The position numbers were made by a program, and so were the translations under genes. The notes beneath the pieces are model-generated. The model did not search any database and was not told where the DNA came from. It was given only the letters and a program-made list of their open reading frames with translations. From contig JAEUMU010000100.1 in NCBI GenBank assembly GCA_016791325.1, forward strand, positions 1-14,542: a DNA stretch of 14,542 bases. Reading direction: 5' to 3'. Positions 1-6,841 of the stretch are shown here, in pieces. Positions within the stretch are counted from its first letter, which is position 1; each line of letters starts with the position of its first letter. This DNA is from Hyphomonadaceae bacterium. GTDB lineage: Bacteria > Pseudomonadota > Alphaproteobacteria > Caulobacterales > Aquidulcibacteraceae.

Positions 1-67
1 CATTGCACGTAGGATCATGGCGTCGCCCCCAATTGCGCTACCAGTTTAGCGCCCGAACAGGATCAGC

Positions 68-1204
68 TTAGGCTTTAAGAATGTCGCGCGAAACAATCAC
101 GCGCATGATTTCGTTGGTGCCTTCCAGAATCCGGTGCACGCGCAGATCGCGCACGATGCGCTCAACCTCGTAATCGGCCAGGTAGCCATAGCCGCCGTGC
201 AGCTGCAGCGCCTGATCGGCCACCCTGAACGCGGTGTCGGTGACGAAGCGTTTGGCCATGGCGCAGAATTTGGTGGCGTCGGGCGTCTTGGCGTCCAGCT
301 TGCGCGCGGCCTGGTGCAGCAGCGCGCGTGAGGCGGCGAGGTCGGTCTCCATGTCGGCCAGCTGGAATTGGGTGTTCTGGAAATCGGCGATGCGTTTGCC
401 GAACTGCCTGCGCTCCTTCACGTAGGCCAGCGCGCGGTCCAGCGCATCCTGCGCGCCGCCCAGCGCGCAGGCGGCGATGTTGAGCCGCCCGCCGTCGAGG
501 CCCTTCATCGCGTATTTGAAGCCCTCGCCTTCCGGGCCGATGCGATTGTCCGCCGGCACGCGGCAGTCCTCGAAATTGACGATCGCCGTGGGCTGGGCGC
601 GCCAGCCCATCTTGTCTTCCTGCTTGCCGAACGAAAGCCCCTTCGTCCCGGCCTCCACCAGCACGGTCGAAACACCCTTCGGCCCATCCTCGCCGGTCCG
701 GCACATCAGTACGTAAAGATCGGAGAACCCGGCGCCGGAGATGAACGCCTTCGAGCCGTTGATCACGTAATGCGCGTTGCCGTCGGCCTTGGCCGTGGTG
801 CGCAGGCCGGCTGCGTCGGAGCCCGATCCCGGCTCGGTCAAGCAATACGAAGCGATCTTCTCTCCGGCCGTCAGCTGCGGCAGCCACGCCTGGCGCTGCT
901 CGGGCGAAGCAAAACTGTCGATCATCCACGCGCACATATTGTGGATCGACATGAACGCCGCCGTGGCGATGCAGCCGCGCGAAAGCTCCTCGAAGATCAG
1001 CGCCGCATCCAGCCGTGAAAGGCCCGAACCGCCCACGTCCTCGCGCACATAAATGCCCGCGAAGCCCAGCCCCGCCAGCTCCTGCAACACGCCCCGGTCA
1101 AGCCCCTCATGCTCCCAGCGCGCCGCATTCGGGCGCAGCCGTTCCTGCGCGAAGGCGCGGGCGGTTTCGACGATAAGTGTCTGATCTTCCGTAAGCTCGG
1201 CCAT
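68..1204 (-). CDS. Isobutyryl-CoA dehydrogenase-like acyl-CoA dehydrogenase
   Basis: This 378-residue flavoprotein should oxidise a branched short-chain acyl-CoA (isobutyryl-CoA to methacrylyl-CoA) in valine catabolism, passing electrons to ETF. Visible signatures are YCLTEPGSGSD (residues 120-130, FAD/substrate contact), QLHGGYGY (334-341) and the C-terminal ILEGTNEIM, whose Glu361 sits at the catalytic-base position of the MCAD/SCAD/IBD group. The stretch SIHNMCAWMIDSF (86-98) closely resembles what I recall of human ACAD8, which favours isobutyryl-CoA over other substrates. Length is normal for the family. The ATG at 1204 is preceded by GAGGGA at suitable spacing. It is divergent from the lipoprotein at 1337; whatever follows it on the minus strand lies outside the window. 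The family call is near certain; the substrate is inferred from similarity. Confidence 0.93.
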   Translation of the reverse strand: MAELTEDQTLIVETARAFAQERLRPNAARWEHEGLDRGVLQELAGLGFAGIYVREDVGGSGLSRLDAALIFEELSRGCIATAAFMSIHNMCAWMIDSFASPEQRQAWLPQLTAGEKIASYCLTEPGSGSDAAGLRTTAKADGNAHYVINGSKAFISGAGFSDLYVLMCRTGEDGPKGVSTVLVEAGTKGLSFGKQEDKMGWRAQPTAIVNFEDCRVPADNRIGPEGEGFKYAMKGLDGGRLNIAACALGGAQDALDRALAYVKERRQFGKRIADFQNTQFQLADMETDLAASRALLHQAARKLDAKTPDATKFCAMAKRFVTDTAFRVADQALQLHGGYGYLADYEVERIVRDLRVHRILEGTNEIMRVIVSRDILKA

Positions 1205-1336
1205 GTGTTCCCTCGATTGCCCGCCTTATAGCCCGGCTCTCGGCCAGGGCCAGCCGTTCCCGCGTCGGAACCAAGCCGCCCCTCTCGCCGTTCACCCGCC
1301 GCAACGCCGCGGGAGCGGCGACGACGGAGACACCTT

Positions 1337-1594
1337 ATGTTGAAAATCATGGCCGCCGCCGCCGTGGGCCTCGCCGGCTTGAGCCTCGCCGCGTGCGACG
1401 GCAGCGCCGAGCGCGCGGGCGAACGGCTGGACAACCAGATCGAGGAAACCACCCAAGGCGAACGCGACCTTGGCGACGGTGCGTTCGAACGCGCTGGCGA
1501 GGCGATCGATAATGCCGGCGGGACCGAGCGCACCGATAGCGGCGCCGACGCCCTGAGCGACGCCACGGACGGCAATCCCGACACCCGCCCCTAA
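1337..1594 (+). CDS. Small acidic lipoprotein with an internal repeat
   Basis: A predicted 85-residue lipoprotein. After the short start MLK there is a hydrophobic segment ending in the lipobox LAAC, with Cys20 as the lipidation site; Asp follows the Cys. The mature part of about 65 residues is rich in Asp, Glu, Gly and Ala and has no hydrophobic core, so it is probably disordered or extended in the periplasm. It carries a nine-residue imperfect duplication: ERAGERLDN at 25-33 and ERAGEAIDN at 51-59. The ATG is preceded by GGAGA about six bases upstream. It is divergent from the acyl-CoA dehydrogenase and upstream of the permease operon, from which a hairpin separates it. I do not recognise a named family, and no function can be assigned. 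Confidence 0.75.
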   Translation: MLKIMAAAAVGLAGLSLAACDGSAERAGERLDNQIEETTQGERDLGDGAFERAGEAIDNAGGTERTDSGADALSDATDGNPDTRP

Positions 1595-1638
1595 CCGCTC
1601 GACGCAAACCGCGCGCCGCCGCGCGCAAATCGGCTATC

Positions 1639-1673
1639 AACTCCCCCGGGCCCAGCGCCTGGGGGAGTTTGTT
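1639..1673 (+). terminator. Terminator-like hairpin that includes the Shine-Dalgarno of the next gene
   Basis: AACTCCCCCGGG (1639-1650) can pair with CCTGGGGGAGTT (1658-1669) around a seven-base loop. This makes a 12-pair stem with one G-U pair, followed by TGTT. It looks like an intrinsic terminator for the lipoprotein gene ending at 1594. The 3' arm also contains GGGGGAG (1661-1667), the only good Shine-Dalgarno for the ATG at 1675. The element may therefore terminate transcription, control translation of the permease, or both. The pairing is directly visible; the role is inferred. Confidence 0.6.
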
Positions 1674-1674
1674 C

Positions 1675-2556
1675 ATGCGCGCGCTGCCGCCCAGCCTTGT
1701 GTTGACCATCGCCGTGGTGGCCGGCGCCAGCATGGACGCCACCATCAAGTATCTTTCGCAGACCAACAGCGTGCTGCTGGTCGCGTTCGGTAGGTATGCA
1801 TTCGGCGCGCTGTTTTCGGCGCTGATTTATTGGCGCGCGGGCCTGCCGAAGATCACCGCCGCCATGTGGCGCGCGCACGCCCTTCGCGGGGTGGTGATCG
1901 CCGCGTGCGCGGTGACGTTTTTTTGGGCGCTGACCGTGCTGCCGCTGGCGGAGGCGGTGACGCTTTCGTTCATCTATCCTTTGTTGGCGCCGTTCGTGGC
2001 TTGGATGCTGCTGGGCGAGCGCGTGCGCCGCGCGAGCATCGCCGCGGCCGGGCTCGGGTTCGTTGGCGTGGTGATCGCCGCGCAAGGTGCGCCAAGCACA
2101 GAGGACTCCCCCATGCATGCGCTGGGCGTGAGCGCGGTGCTGGCCTCCGCCTGCTTGTTCGCGCTGGCGATGGTGTTGCTGCGCCAGCGCGCGCAAAGCG
2201 ATGGGCCAGTCATCGTAAGCCTGATGACGAGCGTGATCCCGGGCCTGCTGGTGGCCGGACCCGCGATCGCTTTCTCCGCCCCGCCCCATCCGCCGGACTG
2301 GCCCGTGTTTCTCATGCTGGGCGCGTTTGCAGCGGTGTTCATGTATCTGATGGCCGCCGCCTACGCGCGCGCGGAAGCGCAGCGCCTGGCGCCGATCCAC
2401 TATACCGAGCTGCTCTGGGCAAGCGCGATCGGGTATGTGATCTTCCACGAAACCCCGCGCCCGCAAATCTATCTCGGCGCGGCGTTGATCGTGGCGGCGT
2501 GCCTTTACGTGGCTTACGAAGAACGCCGCCTCGCTTTGAGGAGCCAGACGACATGA
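1675..2556 (+). CDS. DMT-superfamily (EamA-type) permease
   Basis: A 293-residue inner-membrane transporter of the drug/metabolite superfamily. About ten hydrophobic segments cover its whole length, arranged as two EamA-like halves (roughly residues 5-135 and 145-285). The first half has the typical FGRYAFGALF and VLPLAEAVTLSFIYPLLAPF stretches and the second ends in YTELLWASAIGY. Substrate cannot be read from the sequence; relatives export amino acids, nucleobases or small metabolites. An in-frame TTG lies at 1669, but the ATG at 1675 is seven bases from GGGGGAG (1661-1667) and is preferred. That ribosome-binding site lies inside a hairpin (1639-1669). The stop overlaps the start of the thioesterase gene by four bases (ATGA), so the two are probably translationally coupled. 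Confidence 0.9.
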   Translation: MRALPPSLVLTIAVVAGASMDATIKYLSQTNSVLLVAFGRYAFGALFSALIYWRAGLPKITAAMWRAHALRGVVIAACAVTFFWALTVLPLAEAVTLSFIYPLLAPFVAWMLLGERVRRASIAAAGLGFVGVVIAAQGAPSTEDSPMHALGVSAVLASACLFALAMVLLRQRAQSDGPVIVSLMTSVIPGLLVAGPAIAFSAPPHPPDWPVFLMLGAFAAVFMYLMAAAYARAEAQRLAPIHYTELLWASAIGYVIFHETPRPQIYLGAALIVAACLYVAYEERRLALRSQTT

Positions 2557-2951
2557 CCGCCCTTTCCGCCGACATCATACCCTACGCCAAGACCGTAGGG
2601 ATTGAGCTGATCGAAGCCACGCCTGAGCGCGTCACCGGGCGGCTTCTCGTGCGCCCCGAAATTTGCACGACAGGCGGCGCGCTGCATGGCGAGGCGGTGA
2701 TGTCGCTTGCCGATACGCTGGGCGCGATCGGCGCTTATCTTTCGTTGCCGCCAGGCGCCGCGGGTACGACGACGCTGGAAAGCAAAACCAATTTCCTTGG
2801 CGCGGCCAAAAGCGGCACGACTGTTACGGCGGAATCAACGCCGGTTCACAAGGGGCGGCGCACCAGCGTTTGGCAAACCAAGATCACCGGCGAAGATGGC
2901 AAAGCGGTCGCGCTGGTGGTTCAAACGCAAATGGTGCTGAACGCGAGTTAA
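2553..2951 (+). CDS. PaaI-type hotdog-fold thioesterase
   Basis: A 132-residue single-domain hotdog protein of the PaaI/YbgC-like group, expected to hydrolyse acyl- or aryl-CoA thioesters in the cytoplasm as a homo-oligomer. The central motif GGALHGEAVMSLADT (residues 41-55) corresponds to the family's HGG...LAD active-site helix. Here the second glycine after His45 is Glu47, a small departure. LESKTNFLGAAKSG and TVTAESTPVHKGRRT match the family's later strands. The start ATG overlaps the permease stop, and GAGGAG (2538-2543) inside the permease gene gives a nine-base spacing. Only three bases separate its stop from the next gene. The operon suggests it acts with the permease and membrane protein, but the shared substrate is unknown. 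Confidence 0.9.
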   Translation: MTALSADIIPYAKTVGIELIEATPERVTGRLLVRPEICTTGGALHGEAVMSLADTLGAIGAYLSLPPGAAGTTTLESKTNFLGAAKSGTTVTAESTPVHKGRRTSVWQTKITGEDGKAVALVVQTQMVLNAS

Positions 2952-2954
2952 GCC

Positions 2955-3488
2955 ATGGCGGCGCCCGTCATTGAACTCCGCGTTGAAGACGTCTCGCGTC
3001 TGTTCGATCCGTTTGACCCGTTCCCGACACCCTCGCGCGACCTTTCCCGTGGCGTGGAGGATTTCATCGCCGGATGGGCGCGCGAACTGCCGCGCGCCGC
3101 GGTTCCGCGCCTGGTGCTGCATGTGCGCGATACGCTGAGCGAGGCCGACATCGCCGGCGTGCCCGAGGCGATCGCGGCGCATTTCAAGGCGCGGGCGGGC
3201 CATATGGCCGGCGACCTGGCGGAGCTTTTTCGCATCGGCCGTATATCGCTGCTGATCGGGCTTGCGGTTCTCGCCGGGTGCGTGATCGCAAGCCAGATGA
3301 TCGCCGCAATGGCGCCAGGCGCCTTCGCCAGCTTTGTAGCGGAGGGCATGATCATTCTTGGCTGGGTCGCCAACTGGCGTCCGATTGAGATCTTTCTCTA
3401 TGAATGGTGGCCGATCCAACAGCGCCAAAGGCTCTACGAACGCCTGGCCGCCATGGACATCCTCATTCGCCGCGACTTGACCGGCTAG
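2955..3488 (+). CDS. Unknown membrane protein with two predicted helices
   Basis: A 177-residue protein of no function known to me. The soluble N-terminal part (1-92) has a duplicated DPFDPF motif at 18-23 followed by PTPSRDL and an amphipathic stretch. Two hydrophobic segments follow (about 97-117 and 124-140), joined by a short loop, then NWRPIEIFLYEWWPI (140-154) and a basic helical tail. The aromatic NWRPIE...YEWWPI block looks like the conserved core, probably at the membrane surface. The ATG lies three bases after the thioesterase stop, making this the third gene of the permease operon. Its TAG stop is shared, on opposite strands, with the EF-G-like gene through a CTAG palindrome (3485-3488). 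It is a clear coding gene; its role is open. Confidence 0.85.
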   Translation: MAAPVIELRVEDVSRLFDPFDPFPTPSRDLSRGVEDFIAGWARELPRAAVPRLVLHVRDTLSEADIAGVPEAIAAHFKARAGHMAGDLAELFRIGRISLLIGLAVLAGCVIASQMIAAMAPGAFASFVAEGMIILGWVANWRPIEIFLYEWWPIQQRQRLYERLAAMDILIRRDLTG

Positions 3489-5476
3489 GCTGCGTGCTGC
3501 GCCTTCTTCGCCACGTCATCGGCGCGCCTGCCCGTCACCTCCACCATATGATCGAACACCGCCTCGAAGGTCGCCAAACCTTGCGTGATGGAGCGCAGCT
3601 CAATGATGAAGCTCTGCCGCTCGGCGTGCGGGAGGTACACGTCGACACGATCCCATCCGGGCCAACCCTCACGGGCTTCAAAACCCAAAATCTGGCCGTT
3701 ATGGCTCGACACTGCGGAGTTGATTTTCGGCGTGCCGGTGTTGGGCGTGAAGATGGTGAGCTTCTCGATCGGCTCGAGCAGAACAGGATCGCACTCCGGC
3801 AACGCCTCATTCATGCCGAGCCGGCCGGCCATCTGAAATGAGTGTTCGCTGGAATCGACGGAGTGGAACGAGCCGTCAATCAACGTGACCTGCACATCGA
3901 CCACGGGAAATCCGATTGGACCTTTTTGCATGGCGTCACGCACGCCCGCCTCGACGGCGGGAATCCATTGCCGGGGAATGGCGCCGCCCGTGATTTTATC
4001 GACAAACTCAAAGCCGCCGCCGCGCGGCAGCGGCTTCACCTGAATCACCCAATCGCCGAACTGGCCGTGCCCGCCGGTTTGCTTTTTGTGGCGGCCGCGC
4101 TTTTCGGCGCTTCGGCGGATGCTCTCTTTATACGGTGTCGAAGGCGGTGCGGTGGAGACATCGACGCCGAAGCGGGATTTCAGCCGCTCGAGCACAGCGC
4201 GCAGGTGCGGCTCGCCCTGGCCTTGGAGCAGAATTTCGTGGGTGGTCTGATCGTGGAGCACCGAGAGCCCGCAATCTTCCTCGACCAGCTTCTGCAGCGC
4301 GCCGGAAAGACGCACATCATCCTTGCGATCCTTCGTGGTGATCGCGAGTTGGAAAACCGGGAAGCGTTTGGCGGCACGGATGGCGGCTTCCTGGCGGCCC
4401 TGCTTCGCCAGCAGATCGCCGGCCGCGACGGGATCGAGCTTGCCGATGGCGATGACATCGCCTTCCGAGGCTGAGGAAATTTTCTTGGTTTGCGTTCCTT
4501 GCACGGAAAAAAGCGCGCCGGGGCGCTGCTGCGAGCCGTCGCTGAGCGTGAGTTGATCGCTATCGGCGAGAGCGCCGCCGAATACGCGCGCGTAGGCCAG
4601 CTTGCCGGCCTGGCCGGCGTGGGAAATCTTCATCACGTAGGCCCCAGCGCCTTTGAGGCCCAGGCGCTCCGCCGCCAAATTCGGCTGCGGCGCTTCGTGG
4701 CGCAGCGCCTTGAGCAAGCGGCGCACGCCCCACCCTTGCGCGGTTGCGCCAAAGAAAACCGGGGCAATCAGCCCTTCGCGCATTTCGCGCACGAGATCGG
4801 CGAACACGGCGTCGCGATCTGGGGTAAGATCAGAAAGCAATTGCTCCATCAGCCCGTCATCGAAATCGGCCAATTGTTCGAGCATGTGGAAACGCGCTTC
4901 GGTTTCGCGCTCGGCCATGTCGGCGGGAATGTCGACGCGCTGCGAGGGCTTGCCCGGCTGGTAGAGAAACGCCCGCTCCAGCGCGAGATCGACGAAGCCG
5001 GCCACGCTTTCATCCTTCCAGATCGGGATCTGCCGCGCCACCAAAGGCGTTGCGGCGACCGCCTGGAGCGCTTCAAGCAGGTCGCGAATACGCCCGCGGG
5101 CCTGATCGATCTTGTTGATGAACAAGGCGTGGGGGACTTTCAGATCTTCAATGGCCTTCAGAAATGGCTGAAGCAGAACGGCCTTATCGGGATCAGAATC
5201 CGCGACGACGATGGCGAGATCGGCGCCCGGCAAGGCGCAATCGGCGTCGGCCAGGAAGTCGACGGCGCCTGGCGCGTCGATGAGGGCGTAGTGATCGCCC
5301 ATATAATCGATAGCAGTGAACTGTGTTTCCGTGGATTGGCCCGCCGCGTTCGGAACCGCGCCCGAGCCGCCGGAGGCGGCGGAAGCCAGAGCTTGCGTCA
5401 ACGCCGTCTTGCCCGCCCCGGTCGGACCGACGACGGCGATCGCCCTCACCACATTGCCAGCTTTGCCCTCTGCCAT
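3485..5476 (-). CDS. EF-G-like translational GTPase (atypical paralogue)
   Basis: A 663-residue, five-domain EF-G-type protein, slightly shorter than canonical EF-G (about 700). G1 is GPTGAGKT (17-24), G3 DAPG (67-70), G4 NKID (121-124) and G5-like PVFFGATAQGWGV (239-251). Domain II spans about 278-355, III about 374-440, IV about 445-560 (KKQTGGHGQFGD, 464-475) and V about 565-655. The catalytic His that follows DxPG in EF-G/EF-Tu is Ala71, and only about 42 residues separate G1 from G3, so switch I is short and lacks the RGITI motif. The domain IV tip keeps GSFHSVDSS with His538, as in translocases. It probably binds ribosomes but is unlikely to replace the main EF-G. GGGAGG lies eight bases before the ATG. 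It is a solitary gene, tail to tail with the membrane-protein gene. Confidence 0.88.
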   Translation of the reverse strand: MAEGKAGNVVRAIAVVGPTGAGKTALTQALASAASGGSGAVPNAAGQSTETQFTAIDYMGDHYALIDAPGAVDFLADADCALPGADLAIVVADSDPDKAVLLQPFLKAIEDLKVPHALFINKIDQARGRIRDLLEALQAVAATPLVARQIPIWKDESVAGFVDLALERAFLYQPGKPSQRVDIPADMAERETEARFHMLEQLADFDDGLMEQLLSDLTPDRDAVFADLVREMREGLIAPVFFGATAQGWGVRRLLKALRHEAPQPNLAAERLGLKGAGAYVMKISHAGQAGKLAYARVFGGALADSDQLTLSDGSQQRPGALFSVQGTQTKKISSASEGDVIAIGKLDPVAAGDLLAKQGRQEAAIRAAKRFPVFQLAITTKDRKDDVRLSGALQKLVEEDCGLSVLHDQTTHEILLQGQGEPHLRAVLERLKSRFGVDVSTAPPSTPYKESIRRSAEKRGRHKKQTGGHGQFGDWVIQVKPLPRGGGFEFVDKITGGAIPRQWIPAVEAGVRDAMQKGPIGFPVVDVQVTLIDGSFHSVDSSEHSFQMAGRLGMNEALPECDPVLLEPIEKLTIFTPNTGTPKINSAVSSHNGQILGFEAREGWPGWDRVDVYLPHAERQSFIIELRSITQGLATFEAVFDHMVEVTGRRADDVAKKAQHAA

Positions 5477-5617
5477 GGCTTACGCCTCCCTTGAGGTTGG
5501 GACGGCGCTAGCCGCGGCTGGCGCCGCTTCTCCGTTATGTCGGCCTGTCGAGGCCGTGGGACACTGTTTCACGGAGCGAACGAAGGCTCAAGCGCCCGGC
5601 TCGGTAATTCGCGCTTT
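5477..5617. other. Intergenic leader of the EF-G-like gene
   Basis: This 141-base gap on the minus strand separates the upstream lipoprotein gene from the EF-G-like gene. It holds two small inverted repeats: AAGCGC (5590-5595) with GCGCTT (5611-5616), a weak terminator candidate just after the lipoprotein stop, and CGGCCT-GTCG-AGGCCG (5541-5556), a compact hairpin in the presumed leader. Neither has a U-run. I see no convincing -35/-10 pair. Confidence 0.3.
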
Positions 5618-6061
5618 CTACTGCGTGGGCGGGGTGGGCGCGGGCGCATGCACGCCGCGGCGCCATTGTTCGCGATGGGCGGCGACGGCAGCGGGCATAT
5701 CCACCGGCTGAGCGCACTGATAGGCGATCTCGCGCATCTGGTCGGCGCCGGTGACTTCGGTGGCGTAGCAACCCAGCGGATTAAGCACGGCGTTGGCGGC
5801 CGCGCCCCATGTGAGGATGCCGGGCGAACGGTCAGCGGCGTAGATGGTGAGGTTCTGCGCCAGCATCTGGCCAAGCGGGCGGGGATCGCCGCGCTGCACC
5901 AGCACGGTCTGATCGCGCTGATGGAACCAAATCTGGTATCGCTGCTGGCCGACCATGACATCCGCATCGGGCCAGCCAGCGCTGTAGCTCAACGTCCGCT
6001 GCGTGGAGGCGCAAGCGCCAAGCGCCATCAGCGCACACAACAAACCTATACGTTTCATCAT
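5618..6061 (-). CDS. Putative lipoprotein of unknown function
   Basis: A predicted 147-residue exported protein. MMKRIGLLCALMALGACAS is a classic lipoprotein signal with lipobox LGAC. The mature part is about 130 residues with mixed polarity (GWPDADVMVGQQRYQIWFH, then an ATEVTGADQMREIAYQC stretch) and a proline-rich tail ending PAPTPPTQ. Two further Cys residues in the mature part could form a disulphide. The reading frame stays open to 6442, but the signal peptide and an AAGGGG eight bases before the ATG at 6061 set the start; the next codon is also ATG, so the start is uncertain by one residue. It is divergent from the XRE regulator across a structured gap. I recognise no named family. Confidence 0.72.
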   Translation of the reverse strand: MMKRIGLLCALMALGACASTQRTLSYSAGWPDADVMVGQQRYQIWFHQRDQTVLVQRGDPRPLGQMLAQNLTIYAADRSPGILTWGAAANAVLNPLGCYATEVTGADQMREIAYQCAQPVDMPAAVAAHREQWRRGVHAPAPTPPTQ

Positions 6062-6159
6062 CTGCGTGGCCCCTTTCGCGGCAGCTTCGGTTCGAAGCGT
6101 GCGCCGCGCGAGGCGATGGGATGACAATAGTGTGGCCGGGGATTTTAACCACGCGCTGG

Positions 6160-6261
6160 CGCCCCGTTTCGGATCAGCTTTCGCGCAAGAGCGGCTGGCA
6201 CGCGTGCGCACGCGCCTGAAAAGCGGCGAAACGGGGCGATTTCGCCCGGCAAGCTCCTTGC
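6160..6261. promoter_or_regulatory. Nested inverted repeats in the leader of the XRE regulator
   Basis: A perfect 12-base inverted repeat, CGCCCCGTTTCG (6160-6171) and CGAAACGGGGCG (6227-6238), encloses 55 bases. Inside is a perfect 14-base palindrome, CGCGTGCGCACGCG (6201-6214). The right arm can instead form a tight hairpin with the following bases: GGGCGA (6234-6239) with TCGCCC (6242-6247). A third hairpin, GCAAG-CTC-CTTGC, lies at 6249-6261. Near-copies AAGAGCGGC (6187-6195) and AAAAGCGGC (6219-6227) lie 32 bases apart. The position between divergent genes fits either an operator or a structured mRNA leader; the role is inferred. Confidence 0.45.
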
Positions 6262-6325
6262 TCTTGGACTCTTCGCACAACAAGCGGGCCCAGTGGGGGA
6301 ACCGCTGCGAACAAGGGCGCTTAAC

Positions 6326-6727
6326 ATGGCTAACGCCATTGACCTCCATGTCGGCAAGCGGCTTCGCCGCCGTCGCCGGCTTTTGGGTCTCACCCAGCAG
6401 CAGCTGGCTGAGTCCATCGGCATCCGCTTTCAGCAGATTCAAAAGTATGAATGCGGCGCCAACCGCGTAACCGCGAGCCGTCTTTACGAACTCGCCGTCG
6501 CGCTCAATGTACCGGTGAACTACTTCTTTGAAGGCTTGCAGGCGGCCTCCACGCCGACCGCACCGGGCGCTCCGGCCAACGATCGCGATCTGATCGCGGC
6601 CGATGTGCTCTCGCAGAAGGAGACGCTGGAACTGATCCGCGCTTACTACAAGCTCGGCGAACGTCCGCGCCGACGCCTGCTTGATCTCGCCAAGGCGTTG
6701 CAGGACGAAAGCACCGACGCGGCTTAA
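6326..6727 (+). CDS. XRE-family HTH regulator, PraR/PhrR-like
   Basis: A 133-residue DNA-binding protein. After a short lead, VGKRLRRRRRLLGLTQQQLA begins a HTH_3/XRE domain (about 9-65) with helix 2 at TQQQLAESI (23-31) and the recognition helix around RFQQIQKYECG (34-44). VTASRLYELAVALNVPVNYFF (48-68) completes the five-helix fold. A short Ala/Pro/Thr linker leads to a helical C-terminal region (about 90-130). This arrangement and wording are characteristic of the small alphaproteobacterial regulators related to PraR and PhrR, which control surface, biofilm and stress genes; the regulon here is unknown. A GTG at 6293 would add 11 residues, but the ATG at 6326 has AAGGG eight bases upstream. 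The gene stands alone, with a structured leader before it and an intrinsic terminator after it. Confidence 0.9.
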   Translation: MANAIDLHVGKRLRRRRRLLGLTQQQLAESIGIRFQQIQKYECGANRVTASRLYELAVALNVPVNYFFEGLQAASTPTAPGAPANDRDLIAADVLSQKETLELIRAYYKLGERPRRRLLDLAKALQDESTDAA

Positions 6728-6800
6728 CCCAATCGGCTTCTTCGCGGGCGCGCCGGATTCCGGCTGTCTTCGGGGCGCAGCGCAAGAGGGCTAGCGGGGG

Positions 6801-6836
6801 AACGGGCCTGGCTTCATCGCCGGGCCCGTTTTCGTG
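6801..6836 (+). terminator. Rho-independent terminator after the XRE gene
   Basis: AACGGGCC (6801-6808) pairs with GGCCCGTT (6823-6830), and inside this GGC (6810-6812) can pair with GCC around a small loop. The stem runs into TTTTC, giving a good intrinsic terminator on the plus strand. A smaller GCCGG-ATT-CCGGC hairpin lies upstream at 6752-6764. The following minus-strand gene ends only a few bases away, so the hairpin may also slow transcription arriving from that side, though without a U-run. Confidence 0.85.
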
Positions 6837-6841
6837 CGCGC

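Noticed and set aside
1..18. Possible start of a further minus-strand gene (ATG at 18, reading MILRAM)
   Set aside because: Only six codons are visible and the upstream GGGGGCG is a poor ribosome-binding site, so it cannot be told from chance.
1205..1336. TATAAG on the minus strand near 1225 as a -10 box for the acyl-CoA dehydrogenase
   Set aside because: No acceptable -35 lies 16-18 bases upstream, so a promoter is not supported.
4490..5494. 334-codon plus-strand frame opposite the EF-G-like gene
   Set aside because: It is an antisense shadow: the minus strand encodes all five EF-G domains here, and the plus product shows no recognisable motif.
6141..6150. TTTTAACC as half of a CtrA box (TTAA-N7-TTAA)
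   Set aside because: The second TTAA at the required spacing is absent.
6267..6271. GACTC (CcrM-type GANTC methylation site) in the XRE leader
   Set aside because: One GANTC site is expected by chance in a gap of this size, so cell-cycle control cannot be claimed.
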